DNA of 64,000 nt from Phycisphaerales bacterium (GCA_020850415.1 JADZER010000060.1:1-64000); one strand, 5' to 3'; counted from the stretch's first letter, positions 52,405 to 62,648 are shown. The notes: generated by a model not told the origin, from the sequence alone. Made by a program: numbers and translations.

Positions 52405-54450
52405 ATGCTCAGCACCTCCCCCCATCGTTCCTGGCGCCGGGTTATCGGGCTTTGCCTGCGCCTTCTCGCCGGCCTTGTCCTCGGGTCGCCGGCTGCGGCG
52501 TTCGCCCAGGCGGGCGGCGGCAAGGGCCTGCCGGGGTTCGGCCAGCCCGCCGGGCCGGTGACCGTCTCGGTCGAGGTGTCGGACCAGACAGCCGCCCCCG
52601 GGGCCTGGGTAGTGCTGGCGATAACGCTCGACCACCAGCAGGATTGGCACACCCACACCCACGCCCCGGTCCTGCCCGCCAGCTGGGAAGACCTCTTTGT
52701 CGCGATCCCGACAACGGTCGCGGTCGCGGGCCCGGAGGGGCTCGGCGTCGGCCCGGTGCAGTGGCCGGAGTCTCACGAACTGATGCTGGACCTCACCGCC
52801 TCGGGGACGCCCGAGCCCTACGCGGTCTATGAGGGTCGGGCGGTCGCGTTCGTCCCGGTAAGGCTGCCCGAATGGGCGTCGGGCTCCATCGAACTGACCG
52901 TCAAGGTCGGCTACCAGGCCTGCGATGACACCACCTGCGACCGGCCGCAGAAGGAAACGCACACGGTGACGGTCGCGGCCGAGCCCGCGGGGTCGGCCTC
53001 ACCGACGCTGACGGGGGCCTTCTCGGGGTTCGACGCGGCGGTCCTCACGGAGGCCCCGTTGCCGACCACGGACGGGGGACCGGCCGGGGGTACCGACCCC
53101 GGGTCCGCGGCTACCGGGGAGGGTGAGACGATCACGGGCGGTTGGGTCCGGTTGGTCACGGTCGCCTTCTTCGGGGCGATCGGCGGGTTCGTCCTGAACC
53201 TCACGCCCTGCGTGCTGCCGGTGATCCCGATCAAGGTCATGACCCTGGTCAAGCACGGCGGCGAGCACCGCTCGCGGACGCTGCTGCTGGGGGCCTGGAT
53301 GGCGGTGGGGGTCGTGGCGTTCTGGGTGGCGATCGGGCTGCCGATGGCGTTCCTCAACAGCGCTCTCGATCCCTCCCGCGTCATCTTCGGCAACTGGTGG
53401 GTGACGCTGGGACTGGGCCTGCTGATTGCCTTCCTGGGCGTCGGGATCATGGGGCTGTTCGTGATCAACCTGCCCCAGTCGGTCTACGCCGTCAACCCCA
53501 AGGCCGACACAGCGCACGGCTCGTTCCTGTTCGGGGTGATGACGGCGGTGCTCGGTCTGCCGTGCTTCGGCTTCGTCGCGGGGGGCTTGCTGGCCGGCGC
53601 GGCGACCATGCCCGCGAGCCAGATCATGGCGGTGTTCGGCGGGCTCGGCGTCGGGATGGCCGCCCCGTACCTGGTGCTGGCGGCGTTCCCGCAGCTGGTC
53701 AAGCGGATCCCTAGAACGGGCCCGGCGAGCGAGCTGGTCAAGCAGGTGATGGGCCTGCTGATGCTCGCGGCCGCGGCGTTCTTCATCGCGGTGGGCATCT
53801 ATACCCTGATCGCCGAGAAGCCGTGGTTGGCGACGAATATGAAGTGGTGGGGGGCGGTGCTTTTCATCGCCGCCGCGGGGCTGTGGCTGACGCTGCGGAC
53901 CTTCCAGATCACCAAGCGGCCTGTGCGCCGCGCGGTGTTCACGCTGATCGCGCTGGCGGGCACGCTCGGCACGGGCTGGTTCGCGGCCGACTCGACTTCC
54001 AGGGCAAAGGCCGACCACGAGCTCCTCGCGTCCACCACGGACAGCAGCGACTATGTGCTCGGCGCGTGGAACCACTACACGCCCGCGAAGTACGAGAAGG
54101 CCATCGCCGACGGCAAGGTGGTGGTGGTCGACTTCACCGCCGAGTGGTGCCTGAACTGCAAGGCCTATAAGCGGTCGGTGCTCGACCGCGACCCGGTCAG
54201 GTCGCGGTTGGGCCAGGGGGATGTGGTCGCCTTCGAGGGGGATGTGACCAGCGGCGAGGACCCGGCGAACAGGCTGATGGAGGACCTGGGCATCACCGGG
54301 ATCCCCCAGCTGGCGGTCGTAGGCCCCGGGCTCGCCGAGCCGATGCTCTCCAACGCCGCCACGGGGTCGGAGGTGGTCCGGAGAATAAACCTCGCCGCGG
54401 GGGCCACGACCCAGGCCGCGGCGGACCCGGCCCGGAAAAACTCCCGGTAA
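52405..54450 (+). CDS. DsbD-like thiol:disulfide interchange protein
   Basis: 681 aa. Signal peptide (~1-35), an N-terminal periplasmic beta domain with CDDTTC (DsbD-alpha type, CxxxxC), eight membrane segments with the redox cysteines in NLTPCVLPVIPIKV and LGLPCFGFVAGG, and a C-terminal thioredoxin-like domain with CxxC EWCLNCKAYKRSVLDR. It carries electrons from cytoplasmic thioredoxin to periplasmic partners. Could equally be of the ScsB kind. The start at 52405 precedes the signal peptide; no clear SD. Confidence 0.88.
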   Translation: MLSTSPHRSWRRVIGLCLRLLAGLVLGSPAAAFAQAGGGKGLPGFGQPAGPVTVSVEVSDQTAAPGAWVVLAITLDHQQDWHTHTHAPVLPASWEDLFVAIPTTVAVAGPEGLGVGPVQWPESHELMLDLTASGTPEPYAVYEGRAVAFVPVRLPEWASGSIELTVKVGYQACDDTTCDRPQKETHTVTVAAEPAGSASPTLTGAFSGFDAAVLTEAPLPTTDGGPAGGTDPGSAATGEGETITGGWVRLVTVAFFGAIGGFVLNLTPCVLPVIPIKVMTLVKHGGEHRSRTLLLGAWMAVGVVAFWVAIGLPMAFLNSALDPSRVIFGNWWVTLGLGLLIAFLGVGIMGLFVINLPQSVYAVNPKADTAHGSFLFGVMTAVLGLPCFGFVAGGLLAGAATMPASQIMAVFGGLGVGMAAPYLVLAAFPQLVKRIPRTGPASELVKQVMGLLMLAAAAFFIAVGIYTLIAEKPWLATNMKWWGAVLFIAAAGLWLTLRTFQITKRPVRRAVFTLIALAGTLGTGWFAADSTSRAKADHELLASTTDSSDYVLGAWNHYTPAKYEKAIADGKVVVVDFTAEWCLNCKAYKRSVLDRDPVRSRLGQGDVVAFEGDVTSGEDPANRLMEDLGITGIPQLAVVGPGLAEPMLSNAATGSEVVRRINLAAGATTQAAADPARKNSR

Positions 54451-54494
54451 GGGCCGACTCCCGGGGGGTCGCGTGGTTCGGAACCGCGGTTTGG

Positions 54495-54523
54495 TTGACA
54501 GCCCCGCCGCTTGGGGCTACTTT
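54495..54523 (+). promoter_or_regulatory. tRNA-Gly promoter
   Basis: TTGACA (54495-54500), 17-nt spacer, TACTTT (54518-54523), 38 nt upstream of the tRNA. A very good sigma-70-type match; the spacer contains GCCCC / GGGGC. Confidence 0.8.
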
Positions 54524-54561
54524 CTGGGGCTCCCGAGGCCCCGGCCGCGGGGCGACAACTT

Positions 54562-54633
54562 GCGGGTGTAGCTCAGTGGTAGAGCGTCACGTTGCCAACG
54601 TGAAAGTCGAGGGTTCAAGTCCCTTCACCCGCT
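54562..54633 (+). tRNA. tRNA-Gly (anticodon GCC)
   Basis: 72 nt. Acceptor GCGGGTG / CACCCGC, D-arm GCTC...GAGC, anticodon stem TCACG / CGTGA with loop TTGCCAA (GCC), T-arm GAGGG-TTCAAGT-CCCTT, discriminator T. CCA is not encoded. Confidence 0.96.
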
Positions 54634-54640
54634 TTGGCGT

Positions 54641-54675
54641 CCGCCGGCGAGATCCTCGCCGGCGGCTGTCGTTTT
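54641..54675 (+). terminator. Intrinsic terminator after tRNA-Gly
   Basis: Perfect 11-bp stem CCGCCGGCGAG / CTCGCCGGCGG with a 3-nt loop, then CTGTCGTTTT. Ends the tRNA unit 8 nt after the tRNA. Confidence 0.88.
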
Positions 54676-54850
54676 GCACCGGTGCATCCCCGAGGGCGGT
54701 CTAGGGACGCTCCGGATGGCGGCTTTCGCCCCCGGCTCCGCCCTAACCTCTCCCCGTGCAACCGATAACCCCATCCCCGGAATAAGGGGGTCCAACCCTC
54801 CGCCCCGGTGTGTGGCGGGGGTTGTCCATTCGAACGGCAAGGAGACACTG

Positions 54851-57800
54851 ATGGTCCGCAGATCGCCCCGATCGTCCCGCCTGCTGGCGGGGGTGTTGTT
54901 CGCACTGGCAGGCGCCGCGGCGGGCGCGCAGGAGACCACCCCCCACGCCGGCATGCTCCGATTCCCGGACATCAGCCAGAGCCACATCGTGTTCGGGTAC
55001 GCCAACGATCTGTGGATCGTGCCCAAGACTGGCGGGACCGCGACCAAGCTCTCGAGCCCGGCGGGGACCGAGGCGTTCGCCAAGTTCAGCCCCGACGGCC
55101 AGTCGGTCGCCTTCAACGCAAACTACGACGGCGGGCGCGACCTCTACACCATCAGCGTGCTCGGCGGCATCCCGCAGCGGGTCACCCATCACCCGTCGGC
55201 GGAGTGGCTGACCGATTGGACCGGCCGGGGCGAGCTGCTCTTCTTCCAGAACGGCCTGGCGGGCCTGGCGCGCCAGACCCAGATCTTCACCGTCCCCCCG
55301 ACGGGCGGCCTGCCGACGAGGCTCGCCGTCCCCTACGGGGCCAACGGCTCGATCTCCGAGGACGGCCTGTGGCTGGCCTACACGCCGCACACCCGCGACA
55401 CGCGCACCTGGAAGCGCTACCGCGGCGGCATGGCGACCGACATCTGGCTGTTCAACCTCCAGACCAACGAGAGCCGCAAGATCACCGACTGGGAGGGCAC
55501 CGACACCATCCCGATGTGGCACGGGTCGAAGGTGTACTACCTCTCGGACAACGGCCCGGAGCACCGGCTGAACATCTGGAGCTACGACAGCGCGGGCGGG
55601 CGGCGCGAGCAGGTGACCGACTTCGCGGCCTACGACTGCAAGTTCCCCTCCATCGGGCCGGGCGACAAGGGCGAGGGGGAGGTCGTCTTCCAGAACGGGT
55701 CGGGGCTGTATGTGCTGGACCTCGGGACCAAGCGGAGCACGCTGGTCAATGTGACCGTGCCCGGCGACCGGCCCAAGCTCAAGTCGCACACCGTCGACGC
55801 GGCCCAGTTCGTGGAGGACGGCGGCGTCTCCTCGACCGGCAAGCGGGCGGTGGTCTCGGCGCGGGGCGACATCTGGACGGTGCCGGCCGAGCACGGGGCG
55901 CCGCGCCAGATCACCGACACCTCCGGCGCGGCGGAGCGCACGCCGGCCTGGAGCCCCGACGGGCGGTGGATCGCGTACTTCTCCGACGAGTCGGGGGAGT
56001 ACGAGCTGTATGTCACGCAGTCCGACGGCAAGGGCGAGCCGCGCCGGGTGACCACCGGCAACAAGACCTACTTCTTCAGCATCAGTTGGGCGCCCGACTC
56101 CGAGAAGCTGATCATCACCGACAAGGCCGGGAACATCATTCTGGTGGAGGTGGAGAGCGGGGAGCAGCGGGTGCTGGACCGCGACACCTGGGCCAACCAG
56201 CCGGGCGTCAGCTGGGCCAAGGACTCGCGGTGGATCACCTACGCCAAGCAGGGCGACCGGGCGATGACCTCGGCGGTCTGGATCTACGACCTCGAGAGCA
56301 ACGAGGCGCACCAGGTGACGAGCGGCTTCTTCAACGACGGCAGCCCGGTGTTCGACCGCAAGGGCGACTACCTCTACTACACCTCCAACCGCGACTTCAC
56401 CAGCCCGACCTACGAGGACATGGGGACGACCTTTGCCTACAGCAAGACGGGCAAGCTGCTCGCGGTGCCGCTGAACGGGGAGGTGGAGAACCCCTGGGAG
56501 GTCGAGGCCGACGAGGAGACCTGGGAGGACGAAAAGGCCGACGAGGGCGAGGACGAGAAGGCCGATGACGCCGGGGACGAGGCGGGCGACGAGGCGGGCG
56601 ATGAAGACCAGGCCGACGACGGGGACTCAGAGGAGGCCGACGACGACGGGAAGGCCCCCGGCGACGAGGCCGAGGAGCCCAAGAGCCCGATCCACGGCGT
56701 GTGGGCGGGCAAGGCCAAGGGCCTCAGCCAGATCCCGGGCATGACCCAGGACGAGATCGAGTTCAAGATGACGATCATCGCCCGCGAGGACGGGTCGTTC
56801 GTCGGGTCGAGCGAGTCAATGGGCGAGAGCTCGAGCTACGACGCGGTGACCTTCGACGAGGCCAGCGGGAAGTTCACGGCCACGCGCTCGCAGGGGCCGG
56901 TCACGCAGAAGCTCGAGGGCACGCTCAGCGGCGACACGGTCACCGGCACCTGGACGATCGTCGAGATGGGTGTCTCCGGGACCTTCGAGGCGACCCGCAC
57001 CGACGAGGAGCCCGACGAGTCCGAGTTCGAGGAGGAGGAGGCCGACGACGCGCCGGTCGAGATCGACTTCGAGGATTTCGAGGCCCGCGGCATCGAGCTG
57101 CCGGTCGGGGCGGGCGCCTTCGCGGGGCTCGTCTCCAACGACAAGGGCCAGCTCATCTACATGAGCATGGGCGACGGGATGCCGACGATCAAGCTCTTCG
57201 ATCTCTCCGACGACGAGCCGAGCGAGAAGACGGTCATCGCGGGCGCGCAGCTGGTGGACATCTCCGGCGACGGCAAGAAGCTGCTGGTGGCGCAGGGCCC
57301 GGACCGGTTCGGGATCATCGGCGCCTCGGCCGGGCAGTCGATGAGCAGCCCGATCTCGGTCGACGGGCTCGACAAGATCGTGGACCCGCGCGAGGAGTGG
57401 GAGCAGCTGTTCACGGACGCCTGGCGCCGGCACCGCGACTTCTTCTATGTCGAGAACATGCACGGCGTGGACTGGGACGCGGTGTACACGCAGTACCACG
57501 CGATGCTCGCCGACGCCGCGAGCCGCGAGGATGTCAGCTTCATCATCGGCGAGATGATCGCCGAGCTGAATGTCGGGCACGCGTACTACTGGGGCGGCGA
57601 CGGGGAGGAGGAGTCCACCCGGAATGTAGGCATGCTCGGGGCCGACTTCGAGCTGGCCAGCGAGCCCGGCGAGGCCGGCGACCCGGTCACGGCGTACAAG
57701 ATCGCCAAGGTCTACGAGGGCGCGCCATGGGACTCCGACGCCCGGGGCCCCCTGAGCGCCTTCGGCATCGACGCCGGCGAGGGCGACTACATCCTCGCGG

Positions 57801-58648
57801 TCAACGGGAAGAAGATCGACGCCTCCGACGACCCGTGGGCGGCGTTCGCCGACACCGCCGGCAAGGAGACCACCGTCACCTTCGCCGATGCCCTCGTCGG
57901 CGACGACGAGACCCGCAACGAGCGCGACATCACCATCACGCCGCTGGGCTCGGAGGGCGACCTCCGCTACCGCGCCTGGATCGAGCACAACCGCAGGTAT
58001 GTCGACGAGGCCTCGGGCGGCAAGGTCGGGTACATCTATGTCCCCGACACGGGCATCGACGGCCAGAACGACCTGTTCCGCCAGTTCTACGGGCAGATCG
58101 GCAAGGAGGCGCTGATCATCGACGAGCGGTGGAACGGCGGCGGGCAGATCCCGACGAGGTTCATCGAGCTGCTCAACCGCCCGCGCACCAACTACTGGGC
58201 AAGGCGCGACGGCAACGCCTGGCCCTGGCCGCCGGACTCCCACCAGGGGCCCAAGTGCATGCTCATCAACGGCCTGGCGGGGTCGGGCGGCGACATGTTC
58301 CCCTGGCTGTTCCGCTACAACAAGGTCGGCAAGCTCCTCGGCACCCGCACCTGGGGCGGGCTGGTCGGCATCTCCGGCGTGCCGGGGCTCATCGACGGCG
58401 GGTATACCGCGGTGCCCACCTTCGGCTTCTACGAGACCAACGGCACCTGGGGCATCGAGGGCCACGGCGTCGATCCCGATATCGAGGTGATCGATGACCC
58501 GAGCAAGCTGGCCGCGGGCTCGGACCCGCAGCTCGACGCCGCCGTCAGCCTGATGCTCGAGGAGATCCAGACCCTCGGCTACCACCCCGCGCAGCGCCCG
58601 GCCGATCCGGACCGCAGCGGGATGGGCGTGACGGAGGATGACAAATAG
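54851..58648 (+). CDS. Tricorn-type secreted S41 peptidase with acidic and inserted domains
   Basis: 1265 aa. Signal peptide ~1-26 (AAGAQ). TolB-like beta-propeller blades from ~40 to ~560 (KFSPDGQSVAFNANYDG, WSPDGRWIAYFSDESGE). Residues ~556-610 are very acidic. A segment ~612-716 (GVWAGKAKG ... EDGSFVGSS) is foreign to tricorn. Then a second propeller part, PDZ-like domain and S41-type core with H910 (NVGHAYYWGG) and nucleophile S1145 (GLAGSGGDMFPW). Tricorn degrades peptides in the cytoplasm of archaea; bacterial secreted forms are common. The start at 54851 has AAGGAG 7 nt upstream. Confidence 0.9.
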   Translation: MVRRSPRSSRLLAGVLFALAGAAAGAQETTPHAGMLRFPDISQSHIVFGYANDLWIVPKTGGTATKLSSPAGTEAFAKFSPDGQSVAFNANYDGGRDLYTISVLGGIPQRVTHHPSAEWLTDWTGRGELLFFQNGLAGLARQTQIFTVPPTGGLPTRLAVPYGANGSISEDGLWLAYTPHTRDTRTWKRYRGGMATDIWLFNLQTNESRKITDWEGTDTIPMWHGSKVYYLSDNGPEHRLNIWSYDSAGGRREQVTDFAAYDCKFPSIGPGDKGEGEVVFQNGSGLYVLDLGTKRSTLVNVTVPGDRPKLKSHTVDAAQFVEDGGVSSTGKRAVVSARGDIWTVPAEHGAPRQITDTSGAAERTPAWSPDGRWIAYFSDESGEYELYVTQSDGKGEPRRVTTGNKTYFFSISWAPDSEKLIITDKAGNIILVEVESGEQRVLDRDTWANQPGVSWAKDSRWITYAKQGDRAMTSAVWIYDLESNEAHQVTSGFFNDGSPVFDRKGDYLYYTSNRDFTSPTYEDMGTTFAYSKTGKLLAVPLNGEVENPWEVEADEETWEDEKADEGEDEKADDAGDEAGDEAGDEDQADDGDSEEADDDGKAPGDEAEEPKSPIHGVWAGKAKGLSQIPGMTQDEIEFKMTIIAREDGSFVGSSESMGESSSYDAVTFDEASGKFTATRSQGPVTQKLEGTLSGDTVTGTWTIVEMGVSGTFEATRTDEEPDESEFEEEEADDAPVEIDFEDFEARGIELPVGAGAFAGLVSNDKGQLIYMSMGDGMPTIKLFDLSDDEPSEKTVIAGAQLVDISGDGKKLLVAQGPDRFGIIGASAGQSMSSPISVDGLDKIVDPREEWEQLFTDAWRRHRDFFYVENMHGVDWDAVYTQYHAMLADAASREDVSFIIGEMIAELNVGHAYYWGGDGEEESTRNVGMLGADFELASEPGEAGDPVTAYKIAKVYEGAPWDSDARGPLSAFGIDAGEGDYILAVNGKKIDASDDPWAAFADTAGKETTVTFADALVGDDETRNERDITITPLGSEGDLRYRAWIEHNRRYVDEASGGKVGYIYVPDTGIDGQNDLFRQFYGQIGKEALIIDERWNGGGQIPTRFIELLNRPRTNYWARRDGNAWPWPPDSHQGPKCMLINGLAGSGGDMFPWLFRYNKVGKLLGTRTWGGLVGISGVPGLIDGGYTAVPTFGFYETNGTWGIEGHGVDPDIEVIDDPSKLAAGSDPQLDAAVSLMLEEIQTLGYHPAQRPADPDRSGMGVTEDDK

Positions 58649-58672
58649 GCGCGGGCAGACGCCTGAAATCGT

Positions 58673-58710
58673 ACGAGCCGGGGTGGATTCACCCCGGCTC
58701 GTGCCATTTT
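58673..58710 (+). terminator. Intrinsic terminator after tricorn gene
   Basis: Perfect 13-bp stem (58673-58685 with 58690-58702, loop GATT) then GCCATTTT. 25 bp after the stop. Confidence 0.9.
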
Positions 58711-58850
58711 GAGGGCCCGCGCCGTGCTTGGTGCGCACGCGCCCGGGGGGGTACACTTGTGGCCGGTGGGGGACCGGGCCCAGCGGCCCGGGGACGCGGC
58801 CGGGCGCCGGGAGCATCCGGACGCCCGCGGGCGCCGAAGGAGAGTTCAGA

Positions 58851-61115
58851 ATGGCTGTGCAGCTTCCCCGTGGCGGTGGTTCTCGTGGTGGGTTCGCTCT
58901 CGAGTCGCTCGAGGCGCGGATCGTCCTGGCCGCGGCCCATGACCTCGCGGTCGTCGGCATGACCTACAACCCGACGGCGGGCTATGTGCCCTACGCCGCC
59001 GAGCTGTTGTGGGCGGAGGACAGGTCCGTCACCGGCGTGATCACGCGGGCCGGAGAGTCAGGGCCCGGCACCCCCGGGCCGACCAACTTCACGGACCTGA
59101 TCCAGGGCCCGGCGGGGTCCCTGGTGCCCTTCTTCGAGATCGAGCCGTTCACGACCGACCCGCTGGGCGCGAGGTTCCTCGACGCCGACGGGTACCCGCT
59201 GGGCTGGGTCGGCGGGGCGCAGGGCGCGGGTGCGACGGCCAAGGCGGACATCGGCGCGGTGATCGAACGGTCGTCGACCGCGACCATCGCGGACCTCGCC
59301 GGGGCGTGGTCGTTCCAGATCACCCACATCGAGGGGGGCGGTGTCTACACACGCCACGGCCAGGCGTCCTTTAACGCGGCCGGCGGGTTCTTCAGCATCG
59401 CCACCGGCGCCCTGGGCGACCCTGTCTGGGCTGGGGAGGGATTCGAGTTCGACGGGGCGCCCGACGATGGCAGGTTCGACATCGGCCTGGGCAGCGGCGA
59501 CACGGCCGTGATGTACCTGAGCGCCGACGAGTCGACCCTGCTCATCGCAGACCTGGACGGGCGCGACGGCGACACCTGGATGGGGATCGGCCTGCGCCAG
59601 GGATTCGACCTCACCGACGCCCAGATCGCCGGGAGCTACCGCGTCGGCGTGCTCTACGAGGGGCAGGACCTCGTCGACGGCGGCAACATGAGCGACCTCG
59701 ACGGCGGGCTGCCCACGCTCACGGCGAGGCTCGATCTCGACGCCAACGGCACCTTCAAGCTCTACACGCTCGCCGACGCCGACAGGGGCGATCTCGGCGA
59801 GGTCAACGCCTCGGGTTCGTGGTCGAGCGCGAGCGGGATCGTCACCGCCACGGACTCGAGGACCGGCATCGACATCGTCATCAAGCTCAGCGAGAACGGC
59901 AGGTCCGGCATGGTCTCGAAGTTTGAACAGACCAGCGGCCTGTTCGAACGCCCGATGTCCGTGGTGACCAGGGTCCCGACCGACCCGACCGACGGCCTCG
60001 ACACGGTGTTCTCCGCGGCGATCATAGACTCCGACGGCCGGCCCCTGCTGTTCGACCTGCGGGAGGAGTCCGACGAGTGGAGCGTCGTGGACTTCGAGCG
60101 CTACGGGCTCCCCGACCTGGCCCACTGGGCGGAGGGCGAGCTGGGCGCCAATCCCGAGGACATCGAGTCGTTCGAGACCTCCGACGGCCGCCTGGTCGCG
60201 GCGATCACCACCGACGACGGCCTCATCGCCGTCGAGCGCGATGACGCCGGGTTCTGGCGGATGCGGAACCTCTCCACCAGCCTGACCGGCGCCGAGAACA
60301 TCGTGAGCACGATCACCGTGTTCGAGGACCGACCCGGGGTGAGCTACGCGGCCGGCCTCACCGAAGAAGGCGACATGGTCACCTACGAGTACGACCCCGA
60401 CGCCGAGGACGACGACGACCGGTGGTCCTTCACCAACATCTCCGCCGACCACCTGGCGCCCCAGGGCGAGGAAACACCGGTGTTCGTCGGCCCGATCATC
60501 AGCTATGTCACGAGCTGGAACGGGCTGAACATCGCGGGGCTCGCGGCCGACGGGAGCATCCAGGCGGTGTGGTCGGGCAACGGCGGTCAGCAGTGGCACG
60601 CGAGCGACCTGAGCGCGATCACCGGCGCGCCGGCGATGACCTCGGGGCTCACCGCCTATCTCACGAGCTGGGGCGGGATCAACATCGTCGGGCTCGACGG
60701 CGACGGGAAGGTGCTGGCCACCTGGTGGGTGCCGTCCTTCGGGGGCGTGTGGGAGATCGCCGACCTGACCGCCGTCGCCGGAGGGCCGACCCTCACCGGG
60801 GACAGCGTGACCAGCTTCGTCGCGCCCTGGGGCGCGCTGAACATCGTCGGCCTCGACCGGTTCGGCGATGTGCAGGCGTACTGGTGGACGCCCACCACCG
60901 AGCAATGGCAGGTGGCCAACCTGACCGCGTCGATCGACGACACCGAGCCGCGCCCGGAGACGCAGCTGCAGAGCCAGGCCAACCTCACGCACGGCGGGGA
61001 GCTGAACATCCTCGGCGCCGACGCGACCTCCGGCGACCTGATCCGGCTGTTCTTCCGCGTGGACGACAACGAGTGGGTTGTGCAGAATGTCTCGGAGGAC
61101 GCGTTGTGGGTGTGA
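58851..61115 (+). CDS. LEPR-type secreted protein with C-terminal repeats
   Basis: 754 aa. N-terminal GGFALESLEARIVLAAAHDL is the planctomycete LEPR-XLL-type motif seen in large surface/secreted proteins. The N-terminal half has two beta-rich units of a G.W/G.Y type (DLAGAWSFQITH, DAQIAGSYRVG). Residues ~370-545 are Asp/Glu-rich beta structure. From ~550 there are four tandem ~51-53 aa repeats with SWGGINIVGLD-type cores and conserved Trp, consistent with beta-propeller or lectin-like blades. Function unknown; no catalytic motif. SD GAAGGAG 9 nt upstream. Confidence 0.8.
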   Translation: MAVQLPRGGGSRGGFALESLEARIVLAAAHDLAVVGMTYNPTAGYVPYAAELLWAEDRSVTGVITRAGESGPGTPGPTNFTDLIQGPAGSLVPFFEIEPFTTDPLGARFLDADGYPLGWVGGAQGAGATAKADIGAVIERSSTATIADLAGAWSFQITHIEGGGVYTRHGQASFNAAGGFFSIATGALGDPVWAGEGFEFDGAPDDGRFDIGLGSGDTAVMYLSADESTLLIADLDGRDGDTWMGIGLRQGFDLTDAQIAGSYRVGVLYEGQDLVDGGNMSDLDGGLPTLTARLDLDANGTFKLYTLADADRGDLGEVNASGSWSSASGIVTATDSRTGIDIVIKLSENGRSGMVSKFEQTSGLFERPMSVVTRVPTDPTDGLDTVFSAAIIDSDGRPLLFDLREESDEWSVVDFERYGLPDLAHWAEGELGANPEDIESFETSDGRLVAAITTDDGLIAVERDDAGFWRMRNLSTSLTGAENIVSTITVFEDRPGVSYAAGLTEEGDMVTYEYDPDAEDDDDRWSFTNISADHLAPQGEETPVFVGPIISYVTSWNGLNIAGLAADGSIQAVWSGNGGQQWHASDLSAITGAPAMTSGLTAYLTSWGGINIVGLDGDGKVLATWWVPSFGGVWEIADLTAVAGGPTLTGDSVTSFVAPWGALNIVGLDRFGDVQAYWWTPTTEQWQVANLTASIDDTEPRPETQLQSQANLTHGGELNILGADATSGDLIRLFFRVDDNEWVVQNVSEDALWV
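60501..61100 (+). repeat. Four coding repeats in LEPR-type protein
   Basis: Units at 60501-60653, 60654-60812, 60813-~60975 and a diverged fourth to ~61100. Cores: VTSWNGLNIAGL, LTSWGGINIVGL, VAPWGALNIVGL, THGGELNILGA, each followed by a D/G turn and a Trp pair. Confidence 0.75.
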
Positions 61116-61142
61116 CGCTCGCGGGCGCACCGCGCTGATCGG

Positions 61143-62645
61143 TCACCCGGCCCGGCGGGCGTCCAGCTCGGGGTCGATGTCGAGCTGACGCATCTTCTTG
61201 TAGAGCGTCGTGCGGTTGATCCCCAGGTCGTCGGCCGTCTTCTGGCGGTTCCAGTCGTTGCCACGCAGCGCCCTGAGGATGATCACCCGCTCGGGCTCGC
61301 GCAGCGCCTCCTCAAGCCGGATCGGCTCCCACGGGGCGCCGTCGTCCAGCGCCGGCAGACCCGCCGGCGCGCCCCCGGGCGCCCCGCCCGCCCGGCGAGC
61401 GAGCACCCCCGCCTCGGCCTCGCCGGTCACCTGGGGAGGCAGGTCCTCCGGTGTGATCGTCTGCCCGCGCGTCAGCACCACCGCCCGCTGGACCACATTC
61501 TCCAGCTCCCGGATGTTGCCCGGGAACGGGTACCGGCGCAGCGCGTCCATCGCGACGGGGCTGAACCCCACCACCTGCTTGCCCATCTCCTGCGAGTACC
61601 GCCCGAGGAAGTGCTCGGCCAGGAGCGGGATGTCGCTCACCCGCTCGCGCAGCGGCGGCAGCTCGACCATCACCACATTGATGCGGTAGAACAGGTCCTG
61701 CCGGAACTCCCCCCGCGCCACCAGCTCCTCCAGCGGCTGGTTGCTCGCGAGGATCACCCGGACATCGATCTCGATTGTCTTGCTCGTCCCGACCGGCTCG
61801 AACTTGCGCTCCTGCAGGACGCGCAGCAGCTTGAGCTGCATCGCCGGGCTCGCCGAGTTGATCTCGTCGAGGAAGATCGTCCCCCCGTCCGCCGCGAGGA
61901 ACCGCCCGGGCTTGTCCGCGTGCGCCCCCGTGAACGCCCCCTTCACATGGCCGAAAAGCTCGGACTCCAGCAGCGTCTCGGGGATCGACCCGCAGGACAG
62001 CTCGACAAACGGCCCGTCCCGGCGCGGCGAGCGGTGGTGGATCGCGTGGGCGATCAGGCTCTTGCCCGTGCCGCTCTCCCCGGACATCAGCACCGTCGTG
62101 CGGCTGGGCGCGACCGACTCGACCAGGTCGTAGATCCGCAGCATCCGCGCGTCGCCCCCGATGATGTTGTCCAGGCCGTACCGCTCGTCGAGCTGGTGGC
62201 GCAGGCGGCAGTTCTCGGCCTTCAGCGCCTGCTGTCTCAGCGCCCGCTCCAGCGCCAGCCGCAGCTCCTCATCGACCACCGGCTTGGTCAGGTAGTCCAC
62301 CGCGCCCAGACGGATCGACTCGACCGCGCCCTCCACATGCCCGTACCCCGTCAGCATGATGAACGCGGTCTCGGGGTGCTGCGCCGCGGCTTGGCGCAGC
62401 AGCTCCATCCCGCTCTCGTCGGGCAGCGCCACATCGCTGATGACCACGGCAAACGGGTGCGGGGGGTGCGAGGTGTCGCCCCGGGCCGCGTCCGCCAGCG
62501 CCCGCCTGGCCTCGTCGGCGTTGTACGCGGTGCTTGTCTGGTAGCCCTCGGCCGCGAGGAACTCCGAGAGCGAGTCGGCCACGATCGGGTCATCGTCGAC
62601 GACGAGCACCGCGGGCGAGCGCTTCGCGGGCGTGGCGGCGCCCAT
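61143..62645 (-). CDS. Sigma-54-dependent response regulator, NtrC family
   Basis: 500 aa: receiver domain with phospho-acceptor D71 (VVISDVALPDESG), AAA+ domain with Walker A GESGTGKS, the sigma-54-contact loop GAFTGA and FLDEINSAS, and a C-terminal Fis-type HTH (NRQKTADDLGINRTTLYKKM). Activates sigma-54 promoters on phosphorylation. Directly downstream of the kinase gene (3-nt gap), so the two form a two-component pair. FlgR/FlrC-like control of flagellar genes is plausible given the sigma-54-like site before flgF, but targets are unproven. Confidence 0.93.
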   Translation of the reverse strand: MGAATPAKRSPAVLVVDDDPIVADSLSEFLAAEGYQTSTAYNADEARRALADAARGDTSHPPHPFAVVISDVALPDESGMELLRQAAAQHPETAFIMLTGYGHVEGAVESIRLGAVDYLTKPVVDEELRLALERALRQQALKAENCRLRHQLDERYGLDNIIGGDARMLRIYDLVESVAPSRTTVLMSGESGTGKSLIAHAIHHRSPRRDGPFVELSCGSIPETLLESELFGHVKGAFTGAHADKPGRFLAADGGTIFLDEINSASPAMQLKLLRVLQERKFEPVGTSKTIEIDVRVILASNQPLEELVARGEFRQDLFYRINVVMVELPPLRERVSDIPLLAEHFLGRYSQEMGKQVVGFSPVAMDALRRYPFPGNIRELENVVQRAVVLTRGQTITPEDLPPQVTGEAEAGVLARRAGGAPGGAPAGLPALDDGAPWEPIRLEEALREPERVIILRALRGNDWNRQKTADDLGINRTTLYKKMRQLDIDPELDARRAG

Positions 62646-62648
62646 GGC

